Below are positions 37,381 to 47,423 of a stretch of 64,000 bases of DNA, piece after piece. Every line of letters begins with the position of its first letter. Positions within the stretch are counted from its first letter, which is position 1. The position numbers and the translations under genes were made by a program. The notes below the pieces were generated by a model. That model was not told the origin of the DNA. It searched no databases and worked only from the letters and a program-made list of their open reading frames with translations. The DNA comes from Flagellimonas pacifica (GTDB lineage: Bacteria > Bacteroidota > Bacteroidia > Flavobacteriales > Flavobacteriaceae). The stretch lies in contig NZ_OBEH01000007.1 in assembly GCF_900215465.1 (NCBI RefSeq), forward strand, positions 1 through 64,000, given 5' to 3'.

Positions 37381-38616
37381 TTAAATAGTTTTATTTTGAA
37401 CCAGTGGTTTAGCCCAGAAAGAAACACCAAGAATAAAAATTAATGGCAAGAAAATATAATTCATTGATAAACGTATGCCTATGGCATCACTCAAACTTCC
37501 CATAATTAATGGACCAAAAGCGCCACCTACCGTAGCCATATATAGAAAGCCCGTAAGTGCTTCATGATGCTTCTTAAATGAATTAAGTGCCAAAGAAATA
37601 ATGATGGGCCACATTACAGATAAAAAAACACCAACAGCGGGAAATGCTATTTTTGAAATCCCTGCACTTTTATAAATACCCAATGAGGCACTCACCATAG
37701 CAAGAACTGCCAGGGAACCCAAAACTTTGCGGCTATCAAAAACCTTTAACAATAACATGCCAACAATACACCCCCCTGAAATCAAAATCCAATACCATGA
37801 TAATATGGATGCACCAGTAATCAAAGGATCAAACCCATGTATATCTTGAAAAAACTTTGACATCCAAACGGCTATTCCCTGTTCACAACTTGCGTATGCG
37901 GCCAAAGCGATAAAATAGAGAATGACATACTTATTTCTTAACAACTTTAAATACACGCTTCTGTTTGCGATTTCTTCGTTTTTTATTTTGTCTTTCTTGG
38001 GGAATTTCACGACCACTATCACAATAATAATGGTAAGAAGGATTAATGAAAATAACCAATACGCTGAAACCCATTCAAAATTAGCTGGTATTAATTCCAG
38101 TAAATGACTAAAAACAAAGGACTTGGTATTGGTCTTGTCTTGCAAATATGTTGTTAAGTATGAATAAATATGAGGGCTTGAAAACGCTCCGATTCCATAA
38201 AAAAGTTGCGTGAGTGATGCATGAAATGCCAAATTCTCAGCACCACAAATGTCTCTTAATAGTGGAACAATGGTAACCTGAACAATAGCCAGAGCTCCCC
38301 CAATTATAAAAAGGGAGGTAATCGAAGCGCCATAGGTTGGAAAAATGCCAAAAAGTAATGCCCCTATTAACGCCAGTGTGAACGAGAAAAGCAAAACACT
38401 TTTATAGGTGAATTTTTCGTTTGCCAAACCAGCTGGTATACAGAAAAATGCAAAGGCAATATAAAAAGCAAAAGGTAGTGTTGCTGCGACACCATAACTT
38501 AAATTATATCCTGAAATAATTTCAGGAATCAGCGCGCTCAAAATAGAATAAAGCAATCCTATTTGGAAGTATATGAGGTTAACCAGAACAATAAGGACAA
38601 TAATTCTCGATTTCAT
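37381..38616 (-). CDS. MFS sugar transporter, FucP/FHS-like
   Basis: 411 residues with about twelve hydrophobic helices (first: IIVLIVLVNLIYFQIGLLYS). The pattern SLFIIGGALAIVQVTIVPLL in the fourth helix region and the late GGAFGPLIMGSLSD segment resemble fucose/galactose:H+ symporters. It would import a monosaccharide or small product into the cytoplasm. It is followed after 10 bp by the enolase-superfamily gene, so transport and first catabolic steps are co-transcribed. Confidence 0.82.
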   Translation of the reverse strand: MKSRIIVLIVLVNLIYFQIGLLYSILSALIPEIISGYNLSYGVAATLPFAFYIAFAFFCIPAGLANEKFTYKSVLLFSFTLALIGALLFGIFPTYGASITSLFIIGGALAIVQVTIVPLLRDICGAENLAFHASLTQLFYGIGAFSSPHIYSYLTTYLQDKTNTKSFVFSHLLELIPANFEWVSAYWLFSLILLTIIIVIVVVKFPKKDKIKNEEIANRSVYLKLLRNKYVILYFIALAAYASCEQGIAVWMSKFFQDIHGFDPLITGASILSWYWILISGGCIVGMLLLKVFDSRKVLGSLAVLAMVSASLGIYKSAGISKIAFPAVGVFLSVMWPIIISLALNSFKKHHEALTGFLYMATVGGAFGPLIMGSLSDAIGIRLSMNYIFLPLIFILGVSFWAKPLVQNKTI

Positions 38617-38811
38617 ATTTTTCTCCTCATTTTTCGCGGAGTGTCTTTTGTTATTATTACGAACTAATTAATAGAGCTAAAAAAGAGTAATTCAAAACCC
38701 CATACTTTAACCCACATAACTTACCTTATATGCAATCAATAGCTTTTTAATTGATATAATCCGCTCTAATCATTCTTTATTAACGATACCACGCAAACTT
38801 CTATACCATAT

Positions 38812-41508
38812 TTATACCGGGGTTACTAAAAGGAAAAAATCATGGTCCGTATTTTCGAGATACCAATCCGGGCATTTATAACCGATATACTCCCTAAACA
38901 CTTTCTTTTCATTAAGATCATAAAGTGTATAACGAAGGTTTGCCTTTGGGAGGTTTTTGATCTTTATACTAAACTTTGTTGGTTTGGGAACACGAAAATG
39001 ATTCCCCGCCAACCATCGCTTTTCGGTAACATGATCCATCGTATTATAAAAATACGCCAGTAATGTTCGGCCATCTTCCGATTGAGAATAATTTGCAGAA
39101 TAATTTTCGGAAACTTCCAGTGGCATCTGATTCTTGATTTCATCTAAAATGATCCCTCCTTCAGATTTAAACTTTGGCTTCATAAACGGTTCTCGACCAT
39201 CAATGACCACACGAGCACTGGAAGGCGGTGTTGACGTTGTATACAATCTATAATCAAGAGGAATTCCGGCAAAGGCTCTTTCATATTTTGCTACATTAAC
39301 GCGCCCCTCATCGTGAGCTCCCGCACAGTCATCATTTACAAAAATGGCAATAGCCGGATCCATGAATTTTTGAGTCCAGTCTATTTTATTTCTTATTTCT
39401 TTTACCAGTTTATGCTCATCTTCGGTTATGGTTTCATCCCAAGTATTCATTATTGCCAAACGATGAACCAAACCAAGATACAAAGTATCACGTAAACGAA
39501 TACGATATCTGTTTGTCCCGGTCCAAGGGTTTAGATTACCTTTAAAATCCTTTACAACAATCCCATGAAATAAATCATAACTGGGCATTGTGGCCCAACT
39601 TCCTTCGGCCATATAGACATTATCTACGGTTTTATACAACTTAAATTCGACACCAAGATCAAATTCGGGAAATGTTTCATTTTCAGATATTCTATAGGTT
39701 CGGCCTCCGCACATATCCTGAGGGAATCCAATACAATGATTTTCGGGAAGTTTATCTATCACATCAATAGGCTCGGATAGCATAATGTGATTTTGGTCGT
39801 TTTTCCGTATCTGCCAATAGGTGTCTTCTGCTCTTTTCGGAGCCACATTATCTCCTTCTCCGGATGCGGTCATTCCAAAAAGTGCAGTTTCATCTTTAAA
39901 TAAGGTTGTGAAGTCATCGAGATATTGATGAAACAAATCATTAAAGCGTCCTTTTGTTGGTTCAAACCACTCTTCTGGTTTAAAGCCTTCATCAAGATAG
40001 CGGCTAAACACAACGGTATCTCCATATCCGGATCTGTCCTCTGGTACCCCATATGGGCCAGAGGAAAGTGCTTGAATATGAGCTAGCCCATACTTATCGG
40101 CAGTTCTCATATATAAAGCCAACTGTTCGGCAGCATGCGGCGAAATGCGTCCACCTGCATCCAATCGTTCCCATGTACCCCAATGTGAATGCAAATGTAG
40201 CAAATCAAATCCTTGGTTGCTTAAATACGAAAACCTTGCATCAAGCTCCAGTGGTGTCAAAGCCTCCCAAAAATGCATATGTTCACCTGGTTTCTGTGTA
40301 CGATCCCATGTATCCCATTCTTGTTGACTTTGAACTATCTGCTCATTGGGCAAGCCTACGTTCTTAAAAAAGAAGGTTCCTTGAAACGACCCTGTAAGCG
40401 GACCAAGAATCTTTTCGTTTTTTGTTATCCATTTGGAAGTCTTGTCGTATTGAAAAAACTCCCCATTTGTAACTCTTACAGGTGTTTGAATTTTTGAGAA
40501 AGCACTTTTATTCGATTCAATTTGAATCGAATGATTTCCCTCCGGCAAATCTTGAAGGATGCTTGTCCATACGCCATCTTTTTCAGTCATTGGGAACGTT
40601 TTCCCCAAAACCTTTGCTACTAATTTTATATGGTTATCACTTAATAGTTGTCCTTTTTTATTAATGACAACTGCCTCAATTGGAACGCCTTCAGATTTCG
40701 CCCGTTCTGCTGTTCTTACCATTGGAAGATTTGCAATAATAGCACTATGTGAGGGCATGCTAATTCGATATTTTATCTGTGCTGATTCTTTCGGATTCTC
40801 TGTCCATACTCCAATTGCAAAATGTAATTCTGCAAATTGTAAATCATATCCCCGGGACTGAAGTTCCTTTTTTATATCAAAGGTCAATTTCCCAGGACCA
40901 TTTTGCCAAGCACTAGCTATAAACGGTGCACCACCCCGTCCTTTAATGGTAATACAAAACTGCCAATCAACTTCGGCTTCTGTTACTTCCAGTTCTAGTA
41001 CAGGATGTTGCCCTAAATGGAATTGAAATGCTGGTAGTACTGCACAATCACGCTGCCATCTGGATTTTTTAGTAAAAGAAGTAAACTCTCCATCTTGCTT
41101 CAATTCATTGGGAGGTGAAGAGTGCCAAGCAGAAACCTGATTTTCTCCGCTTAACATTAACCCCTTTGTGGGGCAATAACTAATTATGGTTCCGTGTTTC
41201 GCATTGCGATACCATTCCATTGCTTTATTAAAAATCTTTACACGTCGTCGCCCTACCAGCCAAAAATCAGGGTGAGATTCTACTTCATCCGGTAATAAAT
41301 AATCGTGGTAGAGAATATCTTCACGATTGAACCAAACATACTCTGGACGGGTAGCATCCTCTCCTATGAATTCTAAAAGTAACTCATCTATATTTTTATC
41401 GAAAGATTCGTTATCGAAATGGGAAAACCCAAATAAATTGCTCGTCATTGAAGTGGCGGCAATTGCACTCATGTATTCCAAAAATGCTCTTCTCTTTATT
41501 GGTTTCAT
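38812..41508 (-). CDS. Large secreted protein, candidate glycoside hydrolase of no recognised family
   Basis: 898 residues. The N-terminus KRRAFLEYMSAIAATS has the twin-Arg pattern RRxFL and a moderately hydrophobic stretch, so export by Tat is likely. After about 390 residues of beta-rich domains (a carbohydrate-binding-like part near 140-250 and an Ig-like part near 260-350) follows a probable TIM barrel (about 395-700): LTPLELDARFSYLSNQGFDL, HLHSHWGTWERLDAGG, FGMTASGEGDN, VDNVYMAEGSW. E551 and E635 are at the ends of predicted strands and could be acid/base and nucleophile, as in clan GH-A. A C-terminal beta-sandwich closes the protein. It sits upstream of the transporter gene. I do not recognise a CAZy family. 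Confidence 0.7.
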   Translation of the reverse strand: MKPIKRRAFLEYMSAIAATSMTSNLFGFSHFDNESFDKNIDELLLEFIGEDATRPEYVWFNREDILYHDYLLPDEVESHPDFWLVGRRRVKIFNKAMEWYRNAKHGTIISYCPTKGLMLSGENQVSAWHSSPPNELKQDGEFTSFTKKSRWQRDCAVLPAFQFHLGQHPVLELEVTEAEVDWQFCITIKGRGGAPFIASAWQNGPGKLTFDIKKELQSRGYDLQFAELHFAIGVWTENPKESAQIKYRISMPSHSAIIANLPMVRTAERAKSEGVPIEAVVINKKGQLLSDNHIKLVAKVLGKTFPMTEKDGVWTSILQDLPEGNHSIQIESNKSAFSKIQTPVRVTNGEFFQYDKTSKWITKNEKILGPLTGSFQGTFFFKNVGLPNEQIVQSQQEWDTWDRTQKPGEHMHFWEALTPLELDARFSYLSNQGFDLLHLHSHWGTWERLDAGGRISPHAAEQLALYMRTADKYGLAHIQALSSGPYGVPEDRSGYGDTVVFSRYLDEGFKPEEWFEPTKGRFNDLFHQYLDDFTTLFKDETALFGMTASGEGDNVAPKRAEDTYWQIRKNDQNHIMLSEPIDVIDKLPENHCIGFPQDMCGGRTYRISENETFPEFDLGVEFKLYKTVDNVYMAEGSWATMPSYDLFHGIVVKDFKGNLNPWTGTNRYRIRLRDTLYLGLVHRLAIMNTWDETITEDEHKLVKEIRNKIDWTQKFMDPAIAIFVNDDCAGAHDEGRVNVAKYERAFAGIPLDYRLYTTSTPPSSARVVIDGREPFMKPKFKSEGGIILDEIKNQMPLEVSENYSANYSQSEDGRTLLAYFYNTMDHVTEKRWLAGNHFRVPKPTKFSIKIKNLPKANLRYTLYDLNEKKVFREYIGYKCPDWYLENTDHDFFLLVTPV

Positions 41509-42627
41509 TTACTAGTATTTATTTTGTTTTCAAATAAGTTGCTTACCTGTGATCAATATTCTTGATATTAGTTCCGCAGGGCTATTAGTAACAATATTTC
41601 GCAGATGTACATATGGGTATTTTTATTTATCGACCATTCTATGCTTGGATAGTAAAGTCCGGTAAAATATGGTGCCAACTTAACAGTGTTTAAGTATGAT
41701 CATCACTTAAAAACAGCCCACTTCCAACTATTTGCCATTATCGAACGACTGAATCATAGCCCATATCAGCTACAGCCTTTTTAACAAATTTAGATTCCTG
41801 TCTTGGGCAACACTACCATATTATAACCAACTTCATATGGTATATTGACCTTTTTAGCTCCAATAAATCCCATTCATGTTAAAATTTAAACAAAATACCC
41901 TATGAGAAATTGTTGGGACCCCAATAAAAAAGAAACGGTCTTAACCCTATGCCCTCTTCCAAAACAAAGCATCGCAGACAGTTTTCACGGTGGTACAATG
42001 TATGTTCGTCCGATATGGTAAATGGAGTTTACCCATTTTAAAATCTATGCATGGGAATGGTGGGACTTCTCAACCACTTTGGATGGTTAAGGTCATTTTT
42101 TATTGGGTTTGTAGCTTTGTCCCTCCTGTAGACATAACGTTAAACACTCTGGGGGCAAGCACTTCTTTAAGTCAGGTGCCTGGTGGCGGAACTCCAAATC
42201 TACTGTTCAACAATGGTTTCTTTGCATAGCTCAAAAGAGTTAAAAGAGATTCACAAGAGACTGGTAAGAAGTTGATTATTTCTCACACAAGATCCGTAAA
42301 TGCCACTGTTCTTTGAAAAACGTGGACAAGCAACATAATTACCTTAATCCGTGTCAACTGGAAGTAGAATTGGAAAAGTTTGGGCATACCATTTATCATT
42401 GGCTATCATGGGCCATCGGAGAATTTAGTCATGTATATTGAATCCCAACCAAAGAAGCCAGCAATAGCGACCTCAAAGAAAATCAACTAACTGCTATGTG
42501 ATCTGCAATCTAATTTTTTCCAAAAAGTTCAGAGTTAGTTGTTGACCCATAAAAACAAATAAAATAATGGAAACTGACTTATTGATACTATGATTAGCTT
42601 ATACAAATGGAGAAGATTCTTTCGCAA
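41509..42627. other. 1.1-kb gap with decayed coding-like stretches
   Basis: No intact gene. A plus-strand frame at about 41990-42229 has fragments of normal protein composition (NTLGASTSLSQVPGGGTPNL), and another stretch at about 42320-42440 reads NPCQLEVELEKFGHTIYHW. Both lack recognisable domains and are interrupted, so they look like old gene or transposon debris. The rightmost part must hold the promoter of the 898-residue gene. Confidence 0.35.
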
Positions 42628-44046
42628 TCATCGTTTGGTATCTTCCCAATAGTTCTCAATTTCCTCCAAAGACTTTCCTTTGGTTTCTGGCAACACCTTA
42701 AAAATAAATGGAAATGTTAAAACTGAGATTGCTGCCAATAGCCAGAATACACCATGTTCCCCAAGCACAGCAGATAACCAAGGAAATAGTTGGGCCACTA
42801 ACCAATTGGAGCCGAATAAAACCAAGGTTCCCAAGGCCATTGCCCTACCTCTTACCTTAGTTGGAAAAATCTCAGACATTATTATCCAGGGAATTGGTCC
42901 CAGCGAAAATGAAAAGCTAGCGATAAAAATGGAAATGGTTATAATAAGAGCTGACTCATGACCTTCGCCAAGACTAAATAGGTAACCAATGAATGCCAAA
43001 GATAAAAAGACACCAATATTGCCAATGAACAGTAACTTTTTTCTTCCCATTTGATCAACTTTCCACATCGCCAATAGGGTAAAGAGTACTAAAACCACAC
43101 CAAAAACAATCTGACCATATAAGGATTGCCCAAAAGACAGACCAGCTCTTTCCATAATCAATGGTCCGTAATGCAGTATGATATCAATTCCACTTAACTG
43201 GGAAATAATTGCTAAAAACAATGCTATAAATGTGGCCTTTTTAAGCCCTGGTTTAAATAACTGTGCGAATGATGCCTTTTCTTGATCAATTGCCTGCTCT
43301 ATCTCTACAATTTCCTTTTGGGCAATAGCTTTTCCATTGATTTTGGCCAGAATCTTTAACGCTTCTCCTTTCTTACCCCTTGACATGGCGAATCTTGGGC
43401 TTCTAGGAACCATAAACAACAAAATTAGAAACAAGAAAGACGGTATCAATTCAGACCCCAGCATGACCCTCCAAACGTCGCCCATTATCCAGTCTATAAA
43501 TCGCTCGGACGACCCTTGAAAAGCTCTTGATTGTGATAATCCCCTAAAATATTCATTAGTAAAATATGCCATTAGGACTCCTACGGTGATCGATAGTTGG
43601 TACATGCTTACCATCCTTCCCCGGATTTTAGGAGGAGAAACTTCGGATATGTACAAAGGAACAACCATAGCGGCCATTCCTACACCGAACCCACCAATTA
43701 ATCGGGCAACAATAAAAAATGTTAATGACTCTACAATCGCGGATCCCAATGCCGATATTGTAAACAATATAGCTGCGATTATCAGTGTATTTTTTCTGCC
43801 TATGTTATCGGCCATTCCTGAAACAGCAGCTCCCAAAACACTTCCCAAAAGAACAGAACTTACCGTCCAACCCAAAAGCACAGGCTGATCTCCAAGCTCA
43901 AAATAGTCTGTTAAAGGGCTAATGGCCCCTGAAATAACCGCGGTGTCAAAACCAAACAAAAACCCTCCAAATGCCGTTATAATACAAATGATAATAAAAA
44001 AAATCAAATTACCCCTATCATGGGTTCCATTGCTACTCAAATTCAT
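42628..44046 (-). CDS. MFS sugar porter (sugar:H+ symporter family)
   Basis: 472 residues, twelve helices. Sugar-porter signatures: GRKNTLI after helix 2, the R-x-GFGVGMA-type helix 4, GRKKLLF in the second half, and the C-terminal PETKGKSLEEIE. Import of a hexose such as galactose fits the neighbours. Last gene of the six-gene minus-strand operon starting at 51089; it starts 1 bp after the FAH-family gene ends. Confidence 0.93.
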   Translation of the reverse strand: MNLSSNGTHDRGNLIFFIIICIITAFGGFLFGFDTAVISGAISPLTDYFELGDQPVLLGWTVSSVLLGSVLGAAVSGMADNIGRKNTLIIAAILFTISALGSAIVESLTFFIVARLIGGFGVGMAAMVVPLYISEVSPPKIRGRMVSMYQLSITVGVLMAYFTNEYFRGLSQSRAFQGSSERFIDWIMGDVWRVMLGSELIPSFLFLILLFMVPRSPRFAMSRGKKGEALKILAKINGKAIAQKEIVEIEQAIDQEKASFAQLFKPGLKKATFIALFLAIISQLSGIDIILHYGPLIMERAGLSFGQSLYGQIVFGVVLVLFTLLAMWKVDQMGRKKLLFIGNIGVFLSLAFIGYLFSLGEGHESALIITISIFIASFSFSLGPIPWIIMSEIFPTKVRGRAMALGTLVLFGSNWLVAQLFPWLSAVLGEHGVFWLLAAISVLTFPFIFKVLPETKGKSLEEIENYWEDTKR

Positions 44047-44901
44047 CTACTTTTTATAAGCTGTTACAATTTGTTTCCCGGTTCCCAATCCGTCAATCCC
44101 ATATTCCACGATATCCCCTTCCTTTAAAAATACAGGTGGATCAAAACCTAATCCTACACCAGGGGGCGTTCCTGTAGAAATAACATCCCCAGGCAATAGC
44201 GTCATAAAATTGGACAAATAACTGACGATATGATGAATGTTGAAAATGAAATCTGAAGTATTACCGTTTTGGGTTCGCTTACCATTGACGTCTAACCATA
44301 AGTTAAGATTATGTACATCCTCAATTTCATCTTTGGTTGCTAAGAAAGGCCCTAAGGGTGCAAATGTATCGCAGCTTTTTCCTTTAACCCATTGCCCATC
44401 CCGTTCCAATTGAAAAGCACGTTCACTATAATCATTATGAAGCAAATAGCCAGCAACATAATCGTAAGCCTCGGATTCTTCAATATAAGAAGCTTCTTTT
44501 CCTATCACTACTGACAACTCTACTTCCCAATCCACTTTCTCGCCTCCTTTTGGCATTGTTAATCCATCAAATGGACCACAAATGGATGATGTTGCTTTAA
44601 AAAACACAACAGGTTCTGTTGGTATTGCCATTCCGCTTTCTTTAGCATGAGCTACATAATTTAATCCAATACAGATTATTTTTGATGGCATTGAAACAGG
44701 AGAGCCAAGGCGAACATCGTTTCCGACTTCCGTATATTCTAATGTTGAATCAATATAAATTTCCAGCTTATTTAACCCATCATTATTAAAAAAAGATTCA
44801 TTATAATCTTCAAATAAATGACTGACATCAATTCTTCTTCCATCTTCCAACAAAACTCCCGGTCTTTCATTGCCAATATTTCCAAATCGTATTAATTTCA
44901 T
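44047..44901 (-). CDS. FAH-family hydrolase (2,4-diketo-3-deoxy sugar-acid hydrolase-like)
   Basis: 284 residues. Fumarylacetoacetate hydrolase fold: ICIGLNYVAHAKESG, metal-binding VDWEVELSVVIG, DYSERAFQ, KSCDTFAPLGP and LLPGDVISTGTPPGVG. Members paired with SDR dehydrogenases split 2,4-diketo-3-deoxy-fuconate or related acids to pyruvate and a C3/C2 acid. It follows an SDR gene by 12 bp, which is the classical arrangement of the last two steps of the non-phosphorylative fucose-type pathway. Confidence 0.85.
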   Translation of the reverse strand: MKLIRFGNIGNERPGVLLEDGRRIDVSHLFEDYNESFFNNDGLNKLEIYIDSTLEYTEVGNDVRLGSPVSMPSKIICIGLNYVAHAKESGMAIPTEPVVFFKATSSICGPFDGLTMPKGGEKVDWEVELSVVIGKEASYIEESEAYDYVAGYLLHNDYSERAFQLERDGQWVKGKSCDTFAPLGPFLATKDEIEDVHNLNLWLDVNGKRTQNGNTSDFIFNIHHIVSYLSNFMTLLPGDVISTGTPPGVGLGFDPPVFLKEGDIVEYGIDGLGTGKQIVTAYKK

Positions 44902-44913
44902 AATGATTTAAGT

Positions 44914-45705
44914 CTAGGTATTTAATTTTATGAAACCTCCATCAATTGGATAATCGGTTCCTGTTATAAATCCAGCGCCTCTATCATCGCATAAAAACAA
45001 GGCCAATTCAGCAATTTCTTCTGGTTTACCCATGCGGCCAATAGGCTGTGTTTTTGATAATTTTTCAAACATTTCTTCTGTTTGATCGGGGTAATTCTTT
45101 TTGAGGTAATCATCCACAAAAGGTGTGTGCACCCTGCCCGGTGAAATTGAGTTGCACCTAATATTTTTATCAAGATAATCTTTTGCAATGGTTATGGTCA
45201 TATTCAAAACAGCGCCTTTACTCATCGAGTATGCAAACCGATCCGCTAGTGCTACAGTGGCACCTATGGATGCCATATTTAAGATTACGCCACCGCCATT
45301 ATCATACATATTTTGAATTACTGCCTTTGAACATAAAAAAACACCTTTTATATTGATGTCGTAAATTCTTTGTAAATCCTCTTCCGTAGTTGAGGTTAAG
45401 GTACCAATATGGGATACACCGGCATTGTTAACCAAAATATCAATTATATTATCCTGATTTACAATGTTTTCTACCGCTAAATTTACTTGCAAAGCATTTG
45501 AAACATCGCAAACGTGTAAAATAGCTTTGCCTCCTAAAATGTTTATCTCTTCTACGACCTTATCACCTTCCTCTTCATTAAAATCCAATATGTGCACTTT
45601 TGCACCGGAAATAGCAAAAAGTATTGAAATGGCTCTACCTATCCCACTACTGCCTCCAGTTACAACAGCAACTTTGTTTTTTAGTCTTTCTTCACGCATA
45701 TTCAT
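44914..45705 (-). CDS. SDR-family dehydrogenase, probably for a 2-keto-3-deoxy sugar acid
   Basis: 263 residues with TGGSSGIGRA, NNAGVSH, NMASIGA, AYSMSKGA (Tyr-x3-Lys) and SPGRVHTPF. Its place directly before the FAH-family hydrolase suggests oxidation of 2-keto-3-deoxy-fuconate/galactonate to the 2,4-diketo acid. It starts immediately after the sulfatase stop. Alternative: the initial sugar dehydrogenase. Confidence 0.85.
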   Translation of the reverse strand: MNMREERLKNKVAVVTGGSSGIGRAISILFAISGAKVHILDFNEEEGDKVVEEINILGGKAILHVCDVSNALQVNLAVENIVNQDNIIDILVNNAGVSHIGTLTSTTEEDLQRIYDINIKGVFLCSKAVIQNMYDNGGGVILNMASIGATVALADRFAYSMSKGAVLNMTITIAKDYLDKNIRCNSISPGRVHTPFVDDYLKKNYPDQTEEMFEKLSKTQPIGRMGKPEEIAELALFLCDDRGAGFITGTDYPIDGGFIKLNT

Positions 45706-47409
45706 TTAGTGCTTATCCTTTGGCTTAAACATTTGCATATCATCATTTGTTTTAGGCAAATATGCCGCGTTATGCAGCCTAAACGTGGCCCAGTAACCCA
45801 GCCATCTATTATCCGCTTGCATGACTTCCGCGACTTTATTTACAATCAGCTTTACCAATTCATCCTTATCCTTGTCATGGAAATGATTGATTTGGTCATC
45901 GGCATCAATATCATATAATTCTTGCGTACCGGTAGAAATATTATAACCATAAAACCAATGTGTCCCATTGATTTGAAATTGATATCCGAAACCATAATTT
46001 ACCCCAACGTGCCACCCCGTTTGAAAGACATGGTGTAACTTAGAACGTTCACCGCCATTGATTACTGACGATAAACTTTCACCTTCCATAAATTTTGGTG
46101 TTTTAATACCTGCATAGCCCAATAGGGTTGGCCCTATGTCCAAACTAGAAACCGGGTCATGAACGCCTGGTGTCTTTTTGCTGTTATCCCCCGGCTCTTT
46201 TATATACAATGGCACCCTAAAAATATCCGGTTGAAAATAAACTCCTTTATCGGCCATTCCCATCCGACCATTCATATCTCCATGGTCTGCGGAAAGCATT
46301 ATTACAGCATCATCCCACAAATTTTGCTCTTCTAAATAATTAAAAAAAACACCTAAAGCTTTGTCCACGACTTCCATTTGCAACAAATGGCCAATGATAT
46401 AATCCTTAAGCATTTCTTCGTTGTACAATCCCCAATATTGACGATATACCTCATAGATATTGTCTTCACCTTCAATTTTGGCAAAATCAGTCTCTATTAA
46501 TTTCTGATAGCTTACCGGTAGTTTTACCACTTTTTTTAGGGCCTCATACCTATCTTCAAATCCAGCTGGTATAGAATATGGTTGGTGCGGATCGAAAAAC
46601 TCCAATTGTAGAAAAACCGGCTTATTTGGGTGATTGCGCTTGGCAGCATCTAATTTTTGTTTTGCCAGTTCTGCTAAAAAAACCGAATAATGTGCTTGTA
46701 GCGGAAAAGGTTTATTATCCTCTTGTACGATCCAGCCACCTAGGGAATTCCCTTTTGTATGTCTGTCATGTTGTTTCCCATAAATTTCCTTACTGTACTT
46801 TTGTGGCTTTACATTTAATTTATCAAGGTAAGCTATATATAATTCGTCATCTAACAAAGGGGGTGCCCATCGATCCCATCCATGTTGATTTTCACCAAAA
46901 GTTTGAATAAACTTTTCTGCACCCACATGCCATTTACCCACATGCTTTATATTATAGCCCGACTTTTTAAGATATTGAGGAAAGATAATATCACCTTCTT
47001 TAAGATTTCTTATCATGCCCATAGGAGCTCGCTCCCCATTAGTAAGATAGGGCTGATGTCTACCAGTTAAAATGGTGGCTCTTGATGGGCCACATACCGG
47101 AGCAGTACAAAACGCTTTATTGAAAGTGGTCCCAGCTTGAGCAAGCTTATCTAAATTTGGCGTGTTTATATGTTTTTTGAGTTCCCTTGATGGAGAATAT
47201 ACATCTGGAGAAATCATATCTACGGTAATCATGAAGATATTTGGTCTATTTTCTATATTGGAACGAACTTCAAACTCCCCGGTCCGTTCTCGACCGTTCA
47301 AAAATTTCTTGGTATAATTCTCTGCCTGTGTCTGACAAAAGCCTTCCGTCATAAACAGTAATGCGCCTAAAAACAATAAGAAACTATAATCTATTTTTTT
47401 TGTTGCCAT
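45706..47409 (-). CDS. S1-family sulfatase
   Basis: 567 residues. Signal peptide (DYSFLLFLGALLFMTEGFCQ), then an alkaline-phosphatase-like sulfatase fold. The formylglycine motif CGPSRATILTGR has Cys 106 as the modified residue. Further family elements: KHVGKWHVG, VIMLSADHGD and the C-terminal subdomain. In the first metal-binding segment the usual Asp-Asp appears as Val-Asp (MITVDM). It removes sulfate esters from the glycan, probably in the periplasm. In an operon with GH27, GH42 and catabolic genes. Confidence 0.92.
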   Translation of the reverse strand: MATKKIDYSFLLFLGALLFMTEGFCQTQAENYTKKFLNGRERTGEFEVRSNIENRPNIFMITVDMISPDVYSPSRELKKHINTPNLDKLAQAGTTFNKAFCTAPVCGPSRATILTGRHQPYLTNGERAPMGMIRNLKEGDIIFPQYLKKSGYNIKHVGKWHVGAEKFIQTFGENQHGWDRWAPPLLDDELYIAYLDKLNVKPQKYSKEIYGKQHDRHTKGNSLGGWIVQEDNKPFPLQAHYSVFLAELAKQKLDAAKRNHPNKPVFLQLEFFDPHQPYSIPAGFEDRYEALKKVVKLPVSYQKLIETDFAKIEGEDNIYEVYRQYWGLYNEEMLKDYIIGHLLQMEVVDKALGVFFNYLEEQNLWDDAVIMLSADHGDMNGRMGMADKGVYFQPDIFRVPLYIKEPGDNSKKTPGVHDPVSSLDIGPTLLGYAGIKTPKFMEGESLSSVINGGERSKLHHVFQTGWHVGVNYGFGYQFQINGTHWFYGYNISTGTQELYDIDADDQINHFHDKDKDELVKLIVNKVAEVMQADNRWLGYWATFRLHNAAYLPKTNDDMQMFKPKDKH

Positions 47410-47423
47410 AAATAAAGCAATTG

